A DNA stretch of 64,000 nt from Methylobacterium sp. Leaf465 (GTDB lineage Bacteria > Pseudomonadota > Alphaproteobacteria > Rhizobiales > Beijerinckiaceae). Both the position numbers and the translations under genes were made by a program. The notes under the pieces are model-generated. The model was not told where the DNA came from. It made no database searches and was given only the letters and a program-made list of their open reading frames with translations. Shown piece after piece: positions 25,429-34,812 of this stretch. The stretch lies in assembly GCF_001424705.1 (NCBI RefSeq), contig NZ_LMRA01000044.1, positions 18,616-82,615 of the forward strand. Direction: 5' to 3'. Within the stretch, counting starts at the first letter, position 1; each line of letters begins with the position of its first letter.

Positions 25429-25758
25429 TCAGCAGCTCAGGCGCCGACCTTCCCGACGGCCGAAGACCCGATAATGTGCGGCGCCGGATTCCATCTGGCC
25501 GCGATTGACGGCCCGGCGGACATCGGGGTTGCAGCGCAGGTATTCGGCCTCGTCGAAGCCATAGTCCCGTCGGCCGGAGCCGCGGCCGCGGTCCCGGAAA
25601 TCGCCATCGCGATCGCGATATCCGTCGTCCCTACCCCGATATCCGTCGTCGCGGCCGCGATAGCCGTCTTCGTATCCGCGGTAGGGCTGGGCCAGGACAG
25701 GGCTCACCGAGCCGAGGACCGTCAGCCCCAGAACCGCCGCTGCACAGAGTGACTTCAT
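25429..25758 (-). CDS. Small secreted protein with Gly/Arg/Asp repeats and an NPDV-type motif
   Basis: A 109-residue exported protein. A signal peptide (MKSLCAAAVLGLTVLGSVSP, cleavage near VLAQ) is followed by short repeats of the form GYRGRDD. The C-terminal 45 residues contain YLRCNPDV, about ten residues, HYRVFG and EGR. That order (YL-x2-NPDV ... HY-x3-G-x2-EGR) is the same as in the repeats of the large protein at 61961-64000, present here only once. Function unknown; cell-surface location is likely. The ATG at 25758 has AAGGAG eight bases upstream; a longer reading from 25887 lacks a signal peptide at its start. Confidence 0.8.
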   Translation of the reverse strand: MKSLCAAAVLGLTVLGSVSPVLAQPYRGYEDGYRGRDDGYRGRDDGYRDRDGDFRDRGRGSGRRDYGFDEAEYLRCNPDVRRAVNRGQMESGAAHYRVFGRREGRRLSC

Positions 25759-25810
25759 GTCCGTAATTCTCCTTGCCGGACGCGGAAAACGGTTCCGCTT
25801 GTGTTTTGGT

Positions 25811-27358
25811 TCAATCCGCTGCGACGATCCGGCCTTCGAGGCCGAACAGGCGACCGAGACCGCGCACCCTGTTGAGGATCCGATCACCGGGAAGGGAACC
25901 CAGGTCCGCAGGAAGGGTCAGCGTCACCCGGCCACTCTCGATGGTGACGGGAATCCGCCCGAGGGCTCCCGCCATGCCGGCCGAGAGCGGAAAGGCGAGG
26001 CGCAGCAGGGCGCCGAGCAGACGGGCGCGCTCGAACAGGCGGGGGCCCGCCAGGTTGCGCAGCATCGGGCTCGCCTTCTCGGGGGCGATTCCCTCGTGGC
26101 GGAAGTAGATGGCCAGTGCCAGATAGGCCCGGCCTGGATGGTCGATCCCGACGAAAGCCGCGTGGGTGATCACGTTGACGCTCTGCTCGCCGCGGTAATC
26201 CGGGTGCGCCCGCCAGCCGATATCGGACAGGAGGCAGGCTGCGTGGCGCAGGCGACGCTCGTCGGCAGTCTCCGGTTGATCGAGGCTGGCGATGAAGCGG
26301 TCGCTCCAGGTGATGAGGTCCTCCGCATGGCCCGGCGAGCGGGCACGCAAGGTGTTCAATTCGGCCGCCGCCGCCAGCAGCGGGTCGGCAAGGCGTGCGT
26401 CGCGGTCGAGCTGCTCGTAGAGCAGGCCCTCGCGCACGCCGCTGGCGGAGACGGCGAGCTCGCGCGGACGTCCGATCCGGATGATCTCTTCCAGCACCAC
26501 GGCCCCGTAAGCGAGGAGGGGACGGCGCGCTTCGGAGACGCTCTCCACATCCTGCAGCAGGGCCGCGTCGGTGCGCTCCACCACTTCGAGGAAGTTCAGC
26601 TCGTCCGACGGCTCGACGCTGTAGCCGTGCATGACGTGCAGCGGGTATCCCCGGGCCGATTGGTGCAGCCGCGCGAGCGCGCGCCACGTCCCCCCGACGG
26701 CGTAGAAGCTGCGCCCGCGCAGGGTCTCCAGCTGGGGCGCCGCCTTCTTCAGGTTCTCCCGGACGATCTTGAGGGCCTTCTTGACCGAGCCGCCCGAGAG
26801 ATCCTGGAGGGCAAGGCCGCCGAGCGGCATCGTCACGCCCATCCCCACCGTGGCCCCGCGCACATCCACCAGTTCCAGGGAGCCCCCGCCGAGGTCGCCC
26901 ACGACCCCGTCGGGCGCGTGGAAGCCCGAGATGACGCCGAGCGCCGAGAGCTCGGCCTCGCGCCGGCCGGAGAGCAGTTCGATGCGCTGGCCGCAGGCGG
27001 CTTCCGCCGCGGCGAGAAATTCCTGGCCGTTCTCGGCGTCGCGCGCGGCGGCGGTGGCCAGCACGAAGGTGCGCGACACGCGCATGGTTTCGCACAGCAC
27101 GCGGAAGCGCGCGAGCGCGACCAGTGCCCGGCGCACCGCCTCCTCGTTGAGGCGGCCCGTGGAGAGCACGTTGCGGCCGAGGCCGCACAGCACCTTCTCG
27201 TTATAGAGCGGAGTGGGCGCCCGGGTCAGGCCGTCATAGGCGACGAGCCGTACCGAGTTCGAGCCGATGTCGATGATCGCCACCGGCTCGATGTGGTCCC
27301 CGGCCCCGGACAAGGGGATGCCCTGGACGGGCGCGGGGCGGGCTGGGTCGAGGCCCAT
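25811..27358 (-). CDS. ppx: Exopolyphosphatase (Ppx/GppA family)
   Basis: A 515-residue phosphatase of the ASKHA fold, releasing phosphate from the ends of polyphosphate chains. The phosphate-1 motif is IIDIGSNSVRLV, then ATAAARDAENG, and the phosphate-2 motif is VGDLGGGSLELVDV. The C-terminal extension has the HD-like helical domain seen in alphaproteobacterial Ppx. The ATG at 27358 follows AGAGGAG; the preceding frame is not conserved. It starts 22 bases after the ppk stop, so the kinase and phosphatase for polyphosphate are made from one message. GppA-type pppGpp phosphatase activity is possible, but pairing with ppk supports Ppx. Confidence 0.92.
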   Translation of the reverse strand: MGLDPARPAPVQGIPLSGAGDHIEPVAIIDIGSNSVRLVAYDGLTRAPTPLYNEKVLCGLGRNVLSTGRLNEEAVRRALVALARFRVLCETMRVSRTFVLATAAARDAENGQEFLAAAEAACGQRIELLSGRREAELSALGVISGFHAPDGVVGDLGGGSLELVDVRGATVGMGVTMPLGGLALQDLSGGSVKKALKIVRENLKKAAPQLETLRGRSFYAVGGTWRALARLHQSARGYPLHVMHGYSVEPSDELNFLEVVERTDAALLQDVESVSEARRPLLAYGAVVLEEIIRIGRPRELAVSASGVREGLLYEQLDRDARLADPLLAAAAELNTLRARSPGHAEDLITWSDRFIASLDQPETADERRLRHAACLLSDIGWRAHPDYRGEQSVNVITHAAFVGIDHPGRAYLALAIYFRHEGIAPEKASPMLRNLAGPRLFERARLLGALLRLAFPLSAGMAGALGRIPVTIESGRVTLTLPADLGSLPGDRILNRVRGLGRLFGLEGRIVAAD

Positions 27359-27380
27359 GCGGGCTCCTCTGGACGGTCCG

Positions 27381-29810
27381 TCAGCCACGCTGCGCGCGTC
27401 GGCTCAGGGCGCGTGGGCTCGACTTCTTCGACGACTTGCCGCGCCCGGAGAGGCTCGGATTCGTCATGAAATACTTGTGCGCATTGAACGGCTCCTCCCC
27501 TTCGGCAGGTTGGATCCGTTCGCTGGCACCAGACGCCAGTACACGCCAGCTTTGGCGGTTGTCGAGGAGATTGGCCAGCATGATCTGGTCCAGCACCTGC
27601 TGATGCACCGTTGGATTGGTGATCGGCAGGAGCGCCTCGACGCGGCGATCGAGATTCCGGCTCATCAGGTCGGCTGACGAGATGTAGACGACGGCCTTGG
27701 GGTGGGGCAGCCCGACACCGTTGCCGAAGCAGTAGATGCGTCCATGCTCCAGGAAGCGCCCGACGATCGATTTGACGCGGATCGTCTCCGACAGCCCCGG
27801 GATTCCTGGGCGCAGACAGCAGATGCCGCGCACCACGCAGTCGATCTGGACCCCCGCCTGGGAGGCGTCGTAGAGCGCATCGATGATCTGCTGGTCGACC
27901 AGCGAGTTGCATTTGATCCAGATCGCGGCTGGGCGTCCGGCCTTCGCATGGGCCACCTCCGCCTCGATGTTCTCCAAGAGGCGCGGTTTCAGGGTCAACG
28001 GCGAGACCGACATCCGCTCCAGCTCGGCGGGCTCGGCGTAGCCGGTGATGAAGTTGAAGATCCGGCTGACGTCCCGCGCCACGGCGGGATCGGCGGTGAA
28101 GAAGGACAGGTCGGTGTAAATGCGCGCGGTGATCGGATGGTAGTTGCCGGTGCCGACGTGGCAGTAGGTGACGAGGCGGTCGCCCTCGCGCCGGACCACC
28201 ATCGACAGCTTGGCATGGGTTTTGAGCTCGATGAAGCCGAACACGACCTGCGCGCCGGCCTTCTCCAGGTTGCGCGCCCACCGGATGTTGGCCTCCTCGT
28301 CAAAGCGGGCCTTCAGCTCGACCAGCGCCGTCACCGACTTGCCGAGCTCGGCGGCCTCCGCCAGGGCCGCGACGATCGGCGAGTTCGAGGAGGTGCGGTA
28401 GAGCGTCTGCTTGATCGCCACCACGTTGGGGTCGCGGGCGGCCTGGGCGAGGAACTGCACCACCGCATCGAAGGATTCGTAGGGGTGGTGGACGATGAAG
28501 TCCTTCTGTCGGATCGCCGCGAAGACGTCGCCGCCGCTCTCGCGAATGCGCTCGGGGAAGCGGGGGTTGTAGGACTTGAACTTCAGGTCCGGCCGATCGA
28601 TGCCGACGATCTGCGATAGCTCGTTGAGGGCGAGCATCCCCTCCACGAAGATCACCGCGTCGCTGCTGATCTCGAGCTCGTCGGCCACGAAGGCACGCAG
28701 GTCCTCGGGCATCCCGGCCTCGACCTCCAGCCGGATGACGACGCCGCGGCGGCGCTGCTTGAGGGCCGTCTCGAAATGCAGGACGAGATCCTCGGCCTCC
28801 TCCTCGATCTCGAGGTCCGAGTCGCGGATGACGCGGAACGCGCCCTGTCCGCGCAAGGCATAGCCGGGGAAGAGCCGCCCGGTGAACAGCACGATGACCT
28901 GCTCGATGGCGATGAAGCGGGCGGTCGCATCGTTCTCGGCATCCGGCAGGCGCACGAAGCGGTCGAGCACCGCTGGCAGACGGATCAGCGCGCGCAGGGT
29001 CCGGCCGTCGCGGGGGCGCACCAGCATCAGTGCGATGGTGGAGCCGAGATTCGGGATGAACGGGAACGGGTGCGCCGGATCGATGGCGAGCGGCGTCAGG
29101 ACCGGAAAGACGTGGTTGAGGAAGTAGTCCTCCAGCCACGCCTTGTGATCCTGGGTCAGGCCCGCGGGCTCCATGAGCTCGATGCCGACGCCGAGGAGTT
29201 CACCGCGCAGCTCGCGCCAGCGCGCCTGCTGGTCGAGGGCGAGGCGAGAGACCTCGGTCCCCACCCGCGCCAGCTGCTCGGCCGGGGTCAGGCCGTCCTG
29301 CGAGGGCAGGACGAGACCGGCACGAACCTGGTCGTGCAGGCCAGCGACGCGCACCATGAAGAATTCGTCGAGGTTGTTGGCCGAGATTGAGAGGAACCGG
29401 ACCTGCTCCAGAAGGGGGTGGTTGGCGTTCGAGGCCTCCTCCAGCACCCGGCGATTGAACTGGAGCCAGGACAGTTCGCGGTTGACGAAGCGCTCGGGCG
29501 AGTGGCGCAGGGCGAGCCCTGCCTCTCGCACGGAATCACGCGCCTCCACACCTGGGAGGCCCTCGGCGGGAGGGAGCGGCAGGTCTCCGGGAGGCGGCAG
29601 GTCGAGATCGGCATCGGGCAGGGCATTGGATACGGGCGCCTTGGCATCCGCGAGCGCGTCCCGGATCGTCTTCCCCGGCTGAGGTTTGGAGGCTACCGCT
29701 GCGGGCTGCCCGGTCCGCCGGGCGGCGGGCCGGGCAGCCCGCGTGCGGCCCTCGGTGACACGCGGGGTTCCGGCATCCGATGCGGTCGTGTCCGAGTCCA
29801 TGTCCGCCAA
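27381..29810 (-). CDS. ppk: Polyphosphate kinase 1
   Basis: An 809-residue PPK1 that builds polyphosphate from ATP. The family core begins near residue 100 (RFVNRELSWLQFN) and includes ANNLDEFFMVRVAGL, FELKTHAK-type catalytic region (VFGFIELKTHAKL) and the phosphohistidine segment YCHVGTGNYHP. The first about 100 residues are an Ala/Pro/Arg-rich, low-complexity extension absent from typical 690-residue enzymes. The start is probably TTG at 29810, with AGGAG eight bases before it; the next ATG is at 29801, only three codons later. It is first gene of a ppk-ppx operon. A Lys/Arg/Ser-rich tail ends the protein. Confidence 0.94.
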   Translation of the reverse strand: MADMDSDTTASDAGTPRVTEGRTRAARPAARRTGQPAAVASKPQPGKTIRDALADAKAPVSNALPDADLDLPPPGDLPLPPAEGLPGVEARDSVREAGLALRHSPERFVNRELSWLQFNRRVLEEASNANHPLLEQVRFLSISANNLDEFFMVRVAGLHDQVRAGLVLPSQDGLTPAEQLARVGTEVSRLALDQQARWRELRGELLGVGIELMEPAGLTQDHKAWLEDYFLNHVFPVLTPLAIDPAHPFPFIPNLGSTIALMLVRPRDGRTLRALIRLPAVLDRFVRLPDAENDATARFIAIEQVIVLFTGRLFPGYALRGQGAFRVIRDSDLEIEEEAEDLVLHFETALKQRRRGVVIRLEVEAGMPEDLRAFVADELEISSDAVIFVEGMLALNELSQIVGIDRPDLKFKSYNPRFPERIRESGGDVFAAIRQKDFIVHHPYESFDAVVQFLAQAARDPNVVAIKQTLYRTSSNSPIVAALAEAAELGKSVTALVELKARFDEEANIRWARNLEKAGAQVVFGFIELKTHAKLSMVVRREGDRLVTYCHVGTGNYHPITARIYTDLSFFTADPAVARDVSRIFNFITGYAEPAELERMSVSPLTLKPRLLENIEAEVAHAKAGRPAAIWIKCNSLVDQQIIDALYDASQAGVQIDCVVRGICCLRPGIPGLSETIRVKSIVGRFLEHGRIYCFGNGVGLPHPKAVVYISSADLMSRNLDRRVEALLPITNPTVHQQVLDQIMLANLLDNRQSWRVLASGASERIQPAEGEEPFNAHKYFMTNPSLSGRGKSSKKSSPRALSRRAQRG

Positions 29811-29921
29811 GAGTTCGTCTCCTACAGGTCTTCGAGGGTCGGCGTCGTAGCATGGGCCGGGCCGGCGTTTGTGACGGTTGCATGACGATCTTCGGCCGTT
29901 GGTCGTGTAGCCAGGCCGCCG

Positions 29922-30686
29922 TCAGATCGGAGCATGATCCCCGGGATCCGTCTCGTCCTCGTCCTCCGGTTCTTCGGCCCCGAAGCCAAGGTGCTCCAGC
30001 ACTGCCAGCGCCAGTGGCTTGGTGATGCGTCGACCCCGGCTGAGGGCATCCCGGTCCAGGGCGGTGACCACTTCTCGGGCGCGCCCGAGGGAGCGGTCGA
30101 TCCGCAGGGCCAGAGCCTCCACGATGGCGAGATCCACCACCAGCTGCCGGTCGACGAACAGCTTGACGAGGACCGCGCGCAACAGGGCGTCGTCCGGGGG
30201 CAGGATGGTGGCGCCGGGGGCGAGGCGCAGGCGGGAACGCAGGTCCGCCGTCGTCAGGCCCAGCCCCTCCACCGAGGTGGCGGAAGTGACCAGCACCGGG
30301 CAGCCCCGTTCGCGCGCGAGGTTGAGGAGGTGGAACAGGGCCGCCTCGTCGCGGGGCGCGCTCCCGTCCGCTCCCACTCGGTCGATGTCCTCGATCACCA
30401 GGGCGCCGTTGGAGAGGAAGCGCGGCACCGTCGCAGCGGTGATCTCCGAAGCCTGGGCCGTCCAGGCGTGGGAGCGGGTCGCCCAGATCGAGGCGAGATG
30501 GCTCTTGCCGCTCCCCGGTGGTCCGGTGAGCAGGCACACCGTGTCGGGCCAGTTGGGCCAAGCCTCGACCAGCGTATAGGCGGCCTCGTTGGCCGGGCCC
30601 ACGAGGAAGTCCTCGCGGCCGTAGCGCGGGTCGGCCGGCAGGTCGAAGGCCAGCTGCTTCGGGGGGACGGTGTCGCGGGTTGCCAT
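29922..30686 (-). CDS. hdaA: DnaA-homologous replication regulator HdaA
   Basis: A 254-residue AAA+ protein resembling the ATPase domain of DnaA without its DNA-binding domain IV. Near the N-terminus KQLAFDLP is a beta-clamp-binding motif; Walker A is TGPPGSGKSH, a Walker B-like ALVIEDIDRV follows, and the arginine-rich lid segment is seen in LRSRLRLAPGA. With the clamp it stimulates ATP hydrolysis by DnaA after initiation, limiting re-replication. The acidic tail EEPEDEDETD is lineage-specific. Its ATG directly abuts the stop of the permease gene upstream (TGAATG), an arrangement frequent in Rhizobiales, so the two are co-translated. Confidence 0.9.
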   Translation of the reverse strand: MATRDTVPPKQLAFDLPADPRYGREDFLVGPANEAAYTLVEAWPNWPDTVCLLTGPPGSGKSHLASIWATRSHAWTAQASEITAATVPRFLSNGALVIEDIDRVGADGSAPRDEAALFHLLNLARERGCPVLVTSATSVEGLGLTTADLRSRLRLAPGATILPPDDALLRAVLVKLFVDRQLVVDLAIVEALALRIDRSLGRAREVVTALDRDALSRGRRITKPLALAVLEHLGFGAEEPEDEDETDPGDHAPI

Positions 30687-31778
30687 TCAGGGTTCAGGCT
30701 TCGACAGGAGCGCGGGTGCGTCCGCGTAGTAAAGCGGACTCTGGAGGTAACGCTCCAGGACGAAGCGGACCAGCACGCCGATGGACGCCGCCACCGGAAC
30801 GGCCAGCAACAGCCCGAGGAATCCGAACAGCGAGCCGAAGGCGAGGAGTGCGAACATCAGCCAGACCGGATGAAGACCCACCGATTCGCCCACGAGCTTG
30901 GGCGAGATGATGTTGCCTTCGAGGAACTGTCCCACCGCGAACACCCCGATGGTCAGGCCGATATGCAGCCAGTCGGAACCTGGCCAGAACTGCGCCAGGG
31001 CGACCCCGACCGAGAGCAGGAAGCCGGTCAGCGTCCCCACGTAGGGGATGAAGGTGAGGAAGCCGGCGATCAGGCCGATGAGGACGCCGAAGTTCAATCC
31101 GACGAAGAAGAGGCCGACGGCGTAGAAGGTGCCGAGGATGAGGCAGACCAGGGTCTGCCCGCGGACGAACCCCGTCACCGCCCCGTCGATCTCGCGCCCG
31201 AGGCGCCGGACCACCGGGCGATGCCGGGGAGGCACCCAGCCGTCGAGGGTCGCGATCATCCGGTCCCAATCGACGAGGAGGTAGAATGCCACCACGGGCG
31301 TGACGACGAGGAGCGACGCGATGGAAATCAGCGCTTGGCTGCCCGACCACAAGGATTTCAGGAAGGTCAGGAACCAGGTGCCGCCCTGTCCCACCAAGGT
31401 GCCGACCTGCGACTGCAGATCGGTGAGCACGTCGGCGCCTCCCACCCGTTGCAGCAGTGGGCCGGCCCGTTCGGCGAGGATGCCCTGCAGCCGTGAGACC
31501 ATGCCGGGCAGAGTCGCCACGAGGGCGGAGACCTGATTGGCGGCGAGCGGCACCACGAGAAGCAGGGCCACCACGAGCCCGACGACGAAGACCGCGAGGA
31601 TGAGGAGCGAGGCCGAGAGCCGCCCGAGCCCAAGGCGCTCGAGTCGGTCCGCGATCGGGTCGAGGAGGTAGGCCAACGCGAGGCCCGCCACGAAGGGCAG
31701 CATGACGTCGGCGAGCAGATAGAGCAGGAGGGCGACGCCCACGAGGGCCATCAGCCCGATCATCGCCCTGCCGCGCAT
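30687..31778 (-). CDS. AI-2E family transporter (PerM-like)
   Basis: A 363-residue membrane protein with about eight hydrophobic helices in the PerM/TqsA arrangement: an N-terminal pair, a long periplasmic segment (about residues 75-135), then clustered helices containing GFLTFIPYVGTLTG and the C-terminal EGNIISPKLVGESVGLHP, both hallmark blocks. Members export small molecules or act as Na/H antiporters; substrate is unknown. The ATG at 31778 has GGGGAACGG upstream and opens five residues before the first helix; a TTG at 31832 would add a charged Arg-rich leader. It is divergent from purM and directly linked to hdaA. Confidence 0.85.
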   Translation of the reverse strand: MRGRAMIGLMALVGVALLLYLLADVMLPFVAGLALAYLLDPIADRLERLGLGRLSASLLILAVFVVGLVVALLLVVPLAANQVSALVATLPGMVSRLQGILAERAGPLLQRVGGADVLTDLQSQVGTLVGQGGTWFLTFLKSLWSGSQALISIASLLVVTPVVAFYLLVDWDRMIATLDGWVPPRHRPVVRRLGREIDGAVTGFVRGQTLVCLILGTFYAVGLFFVGLNFGVLIGLIAGFLTFIPYVGTLTGFLLSVGVALAQFWPGSDWLHIGLTIGVFAVGQFLEGNIISPKLVGESVGLHPVWLMFALLAFGSLFGFLGLLLAVPVAASIGVLVRFVLERYLQSPLYYADAPALLSKPEP

Positions 31779-32030
31779 CGGCCGTTCCCCGTCCCAATCG
31801 TCGTGTGCGCGACGTCGCCGTTCGCGGATCAACAGTGGGAACGGGAGGGGACGCGGTCAAGGCTGCAGGGCGCATGCCGACGTTTCACGTGCGCCGCTGT
31901 CGGAGCCTCGGCTGCGGACCTTGGTGCGAATCCCCGCGACCTGCGATGCGCTCGCTGCGAGGACGGACTCGCGAAGGCGCGCGGGAGCGGTTAGAGGTCG
32001 CGGAACACGGACCTTCGGAGAGCGGCGCGG

Positions 32031-33098
32031 ATGACCGGCGAGCCCAGACACGGAATGACCTACGCGGACGCGGGCGTCGACATCGATGCTGGCAACGCCA
32101 TGGTCGAGACGATCAAGCCGCTGGTGCGCGCCACGCGCCGGCCGGGGGCGGATGCCGAGATCGGCGGGTTCGGCGGCCTGTTCGATCTGAAGGCCGCAGG
32201 TTTCAAGGATCCGATCCTGGTGGCGGCCAATGACGGCGTCGGCACCAAGGTGAAGATTGCCATCGAGACGAACCGGCACGACACCATCGGCATCGATCTC
32301 GTGGCCATGTGCGTCAACGACATCATCGTACAGGGCGCCGAGCCGCTGTTTTTCCTCGACTATTTCGCTACCGCCAAGCTGGTGCCGGGAGTGGGCGCCG
32401 ACATCGTGCGCGGCATCGCGGCCGGGTGCCGGCTCGCCGGCTGTGCGCTGATCGGTGGCGAGACTGCCGAGATGCCGGGCCTCTACGACGGCTCCGATTA
32501 CGATCTGGCCGGCTTCAGCGTCGGGGCGGCCGAGCGCGGGACCCTGCTGCCGCGCGGCAACATCGTGCCCGGCGATGTCGTCCTGGGCCTGCCGTCCTCG
32601 GGCGTCCATTCCAACGGCTTTTCGCTGGTGCGCCGCATCGTCGAGAAGAGCGGCCTGTCCTACGACGATCCCGCGCCCTTCGAGCCTGCCCGGACCCTCG
32701 GCGAGGCCCTGCTGGAGCCAACCCAGATCTACGTCAAGCCGCTGCTGGCGGCCCTGCGCACCACCGATGGGATCAAGGCCCTCGCCCACATCACCGGCGG
32801 CGGTTTCCCTGACAACCTGCCCCGGGTGCTGCCCGACGGCGTCGGCATCAGCATCGACCTCGACGCGATCATCCCGCCCCCGGTCTTCGGCTGGCTGTCG
32901 GAGGTCGGCGGAGTCGCCGAATCCGAGATGCTGCGCACCTTCAACTGCGGCATCGGCATGGTCGTGGTGGTGGCGCCCGAGAGCGTGAGCGCCGTGTCGA
33001 AGGCCCTCGACCTGGGTGGTGCCTCCCCGGTCCGCCTCGGCCGCATCACCCCGCGTGGGGCCGAGCCCGTGACCTTCGAAGGCCGGCTCGCCTTCTGA
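32031..33098 (+). CDS. purM: Phosphoribosylformylglycinamidine cyclo-ligase (AIR synthetase)
   Basis: A 355-residue ATP-dependent enzyme closing the imidazole ring in purine biosynthesis (FGAM to AIR). Landmarks: YADAGVDIDAGNAMVETIKP, the ATP/Mg region ANDGVGTKVKIA, CVNDIIVQGAEPLFFLDYFA, and ALIGGETAEMPGLY. Length and order are standard. The ATG at 32031 is preceded by GGAGAGCGG. Its stop overlaps the purN start by one base (TGATG), so these consecutive pathway steps are translationally coupled. The 252-base gap to the divergent permease must hold both promoters; I see no riboswitch-like structure in it. Confidence 0.95.
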   Translation: MTGEPRHGMTYADAGVDIDAGNAMVETIKPLVRATRRPGADAEIGGFGGLFDLKAAGFKDPILVAANDGVGTKVKIAIETNRHDTIGIDLVAMCVNDIIVQGAEPLFFLDYFATAKLVPGVGADIVRGIAAGCRLAGCALIGGETAEMPGLYDGSDYDLAGFSVGAAERGTLLPRGNIVPGDVVLGLPSSGVHSNGFSLVRRIVEKSGLSYDDPAPFEPARTLGEALLEPTQIYVKPLLAALRTTDGIKALAHITGGGFPDNLPRVLPDGVGISIDLDAIIPPPVFGWLSEVGGVAESEMLRTFNCGIGMVVVVAPESVSAVSKALDLGGASPVRLGRITPRGAEPVTFEGRLAF

Positions 33099-33772
33099 TG
33101 GCGGCCGCGCAGACATCATCGGTCGGAGGCAAGACCCGTGTCGCGATCCTCATTTCGGGGCGCGGCTCGAACATGGCTTCGCTGATCGCGGCGGCCGAGG
33201 CGCCGGATTATCCCGCCGAGATCCTGCTGGTGGCATCCAACCGGCCCGAAGCGCCCGGCCTGACCTACGCCGCTGAGCGTGGCATCCCGACCCGTGCCCT
33301 CGATCACCGGGCCTATTCGAGCCGGGAGGCCTTCGACGCCGCGCTGAACGTCGAATTGGAGGCGGCCGGTATCGACCTCGTGTGTCTCGCCGGATTCATG
33401 CGGATCTTCACCGCCGGGTTCGTCGAGACCTGGGCCGGCCGGATGATCAACATCCATCCCTCCCTGCTGCCGTTGTTCAAGGGCGTGCACACCCATGAAC
33501 AGGCGCTCGCCGCCGGGGTGCGGCTGCATGGCTGCACCGTGCATTACGTCGTGCCCGAGCTCGATGCCGGCCCCATCATCGCACAGGGGGCCGTGCCGGT
33601 CCGGCCCGGCGACGATTCCGACGCCCTTGCCGCTCGCATCCTGGTGCAGGAGCACCGGCTCTATCCCCAAGCCTTGGCTCTCGTCGCGGGCGGAAAGGCC
33701 CGGCTCGATGGCGCGCGGGTGGTATTCTCGGAGGAGGTGCCGGAGGCGGAGGGGGCGCTGCTCAGCCTGTAG
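33098..33772 (+). CDS. purN: Phosphoribosylglycinamide formyltransferase
   Basis: A 224-residue 10-formyltetrahydrofolate-dependent enzyme (GAR to FGAR). The substrate loop is ISGRGSNMASLI, the catalytic region is AGFMRIFTAGFVETWAGRM followed by INIHPSLLPLFKG with the conserved Asn/His, and the catalytic Asp lies in VVPELDAGPIIAQ. The first ten residues are a variable extension before TRVAILISG. It overlaps purM by one base, and ends 22 bases from convergent pyrB. Confidence 0.95.
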   Translation: MAAAQTSSVGGKTRVAILISGRGSNMASLIAAAEAPDYPAEILLVASNRPEAPGLTYAAERGIPTRALDHRAYSSREAFDAALNVELEAAGIDLVCLAGFMRIFTAGFVETWAGRMINIHPSLLPLFKGVHTHEQALAAGVRLHGCTVHYVVPELDAGPIIAQGAVPVRPGDDSDALAARILVQEHRLYPQALALVAGGKARLDGARVVFSEEVPEAEGALLSL

Positions 33773-33794
33773 GCGGGCAGACGCCGCAGCCGCC

Positions 33795-34739
33795 TCACGC
33801 GTTCGGCAGATGCGTCGCCAGAGCTTCCAGCACCGCCATGCGAACGGCCACGCCCATCTCGACCTGCTCTCTGATGAGCGACTGCGCCCCGTCGGCGATT
33901 TCCGAAGAGATCTCGACGCCGCGGTTCATCGGGCCCGGATGCATCACGAGGGCGTCGGGTGCGGCCAGCCGCAGCTTGTCGGCATCGAGGCCGAAATAGC
34001 GGAAATACTCCTTCACGGAGGGCACGAAGGAGCCGTTCATGCGCTCGCGCTGCAGGCGCAGCATCATGACGATGTCGCAGCCCTCCAGGCCCTTGCGCAT
34101 GTCGGTGAAGACCTCGACACCGAAGCGCTCGATGCCGGTGGGCAGCAGGGTCGAGGGTCCGATCACCCGGACCCGCGCACCGAGGGCCTGCAGCAGGATG
34201 AGGTTCGAGCGGGCCACGCGACTGTGCAGGACGTCGCCGCAGATCGCGACCCGCAAACCTTCGATCCGGCCCTTGTTGCGCCGGATCGTCAGCGCGTCGA
34301 GGAGCGCCTGCGTCGGGTGCTCGTGGGCACCGTCGCCGGCATTGACCACCGCACAGTCGACCTTGCGGGCCAGGAGGTGCACGGCGCCGGCCGCGTGATG
34401 GCGCACCACGATGATATCGGGCCGCATGGCGTTGAGGGTGGCGGCGGTGTCGATGAGGGTCTCACCCTTCTTCACCGAGGACGAGGCCACCGACATGTTC
34501 ATCACGTCGGCTCCAAGGCGCTTGCCGGCGAGCTCGAAGGAACTCTGCGTCCGCGTCGAGGGCTCGAAGAACAGATTGATCTGGGTGCGGCCGCGCAGGG
34601 TGGTGCGCTTCTTCTCGACCTGACGCGAGAGGGCTACGGCGTCCTCCGCCCGGTCGAGGAGGATCTCGATGTCGGGTCGGGTGAGCCCCTCGATCCCGAG
34701 CAGGTGCCGGTGGGGGAAGCTGGGAGGGGCGGTTGTCAT
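33795..34739 (-). CDS. pyrB: Aspartate carbamoyltransferase catalytic subunit
   Basis: A 314-residue enzyme of pyrimidine synthesis, joining carbamoyl phosphate and aspartate. The carbamoyl-phosphate loop is FFEPSTRTQSSFE; the second loop region contains SSSVKKGETL, and later blocks are HEHPTQALLD and MHPGPMNRGVE. No pyrI is adjacent, and in this lineage PyrB commonly pairs with a PyrC-like protein encoded next to it; none lies here upstream, because the neighbour is a histidine kinase. The ATG at 34739 opens on MTTAPPSFPHRHLLGIEGL. The preceding ATG at 34784 lacks a ribosome site. Confidence 0.94.
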   Translation of the reverse strand: MTTAPPSFPHRHLLGIEGLTRPDIEILLDRAEDAVALSRQVEKKRTTLRGRTQINLFFEPSTRTQSSFELAGKRLGADVMNMSVASSSVKKGETLIDTAATLNAMRPDIIVVRHHAAGAVHLLARKVDCAVVNAGDGAHEHPTQALLDALTIRRNKGRIEGLRVAICGDVLHSRVARSNLILLQALGARVRVIGPSTLLPTGIERFGVEVFTDMRKGLEGCDIVMMLRLQRERMNGSFVPSVKEYFRYFGLDADKLRLAAPDALVMHPGPMNRGVEISSEIADGAQSLIREQVEMGVAVRMAVLEALATHLPNA

Positions 34740-34812
34740 GGTGGGTCCAGGGCTATAGGCCGCCCCGCAGGGGCCGGCAAGCACGCTTGGAGCGCCCGCC
34801 GGGCTGGCGTCG

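Noticed and set aside
25268..25474. Possible 68-residue gene in the gap near the broken methyltransferase
   Set aside because: No ribosome site, no hydrophobic or conserved pattern, Arg-rich composition of a random frame.
33771..33795. AGGCGG/CCGCCT hairpin between purN and pyrB
   Set aside because: Six pairs with a 13-base loop, overlapping both stop codons and without T-runs; not convincing as a terminator.
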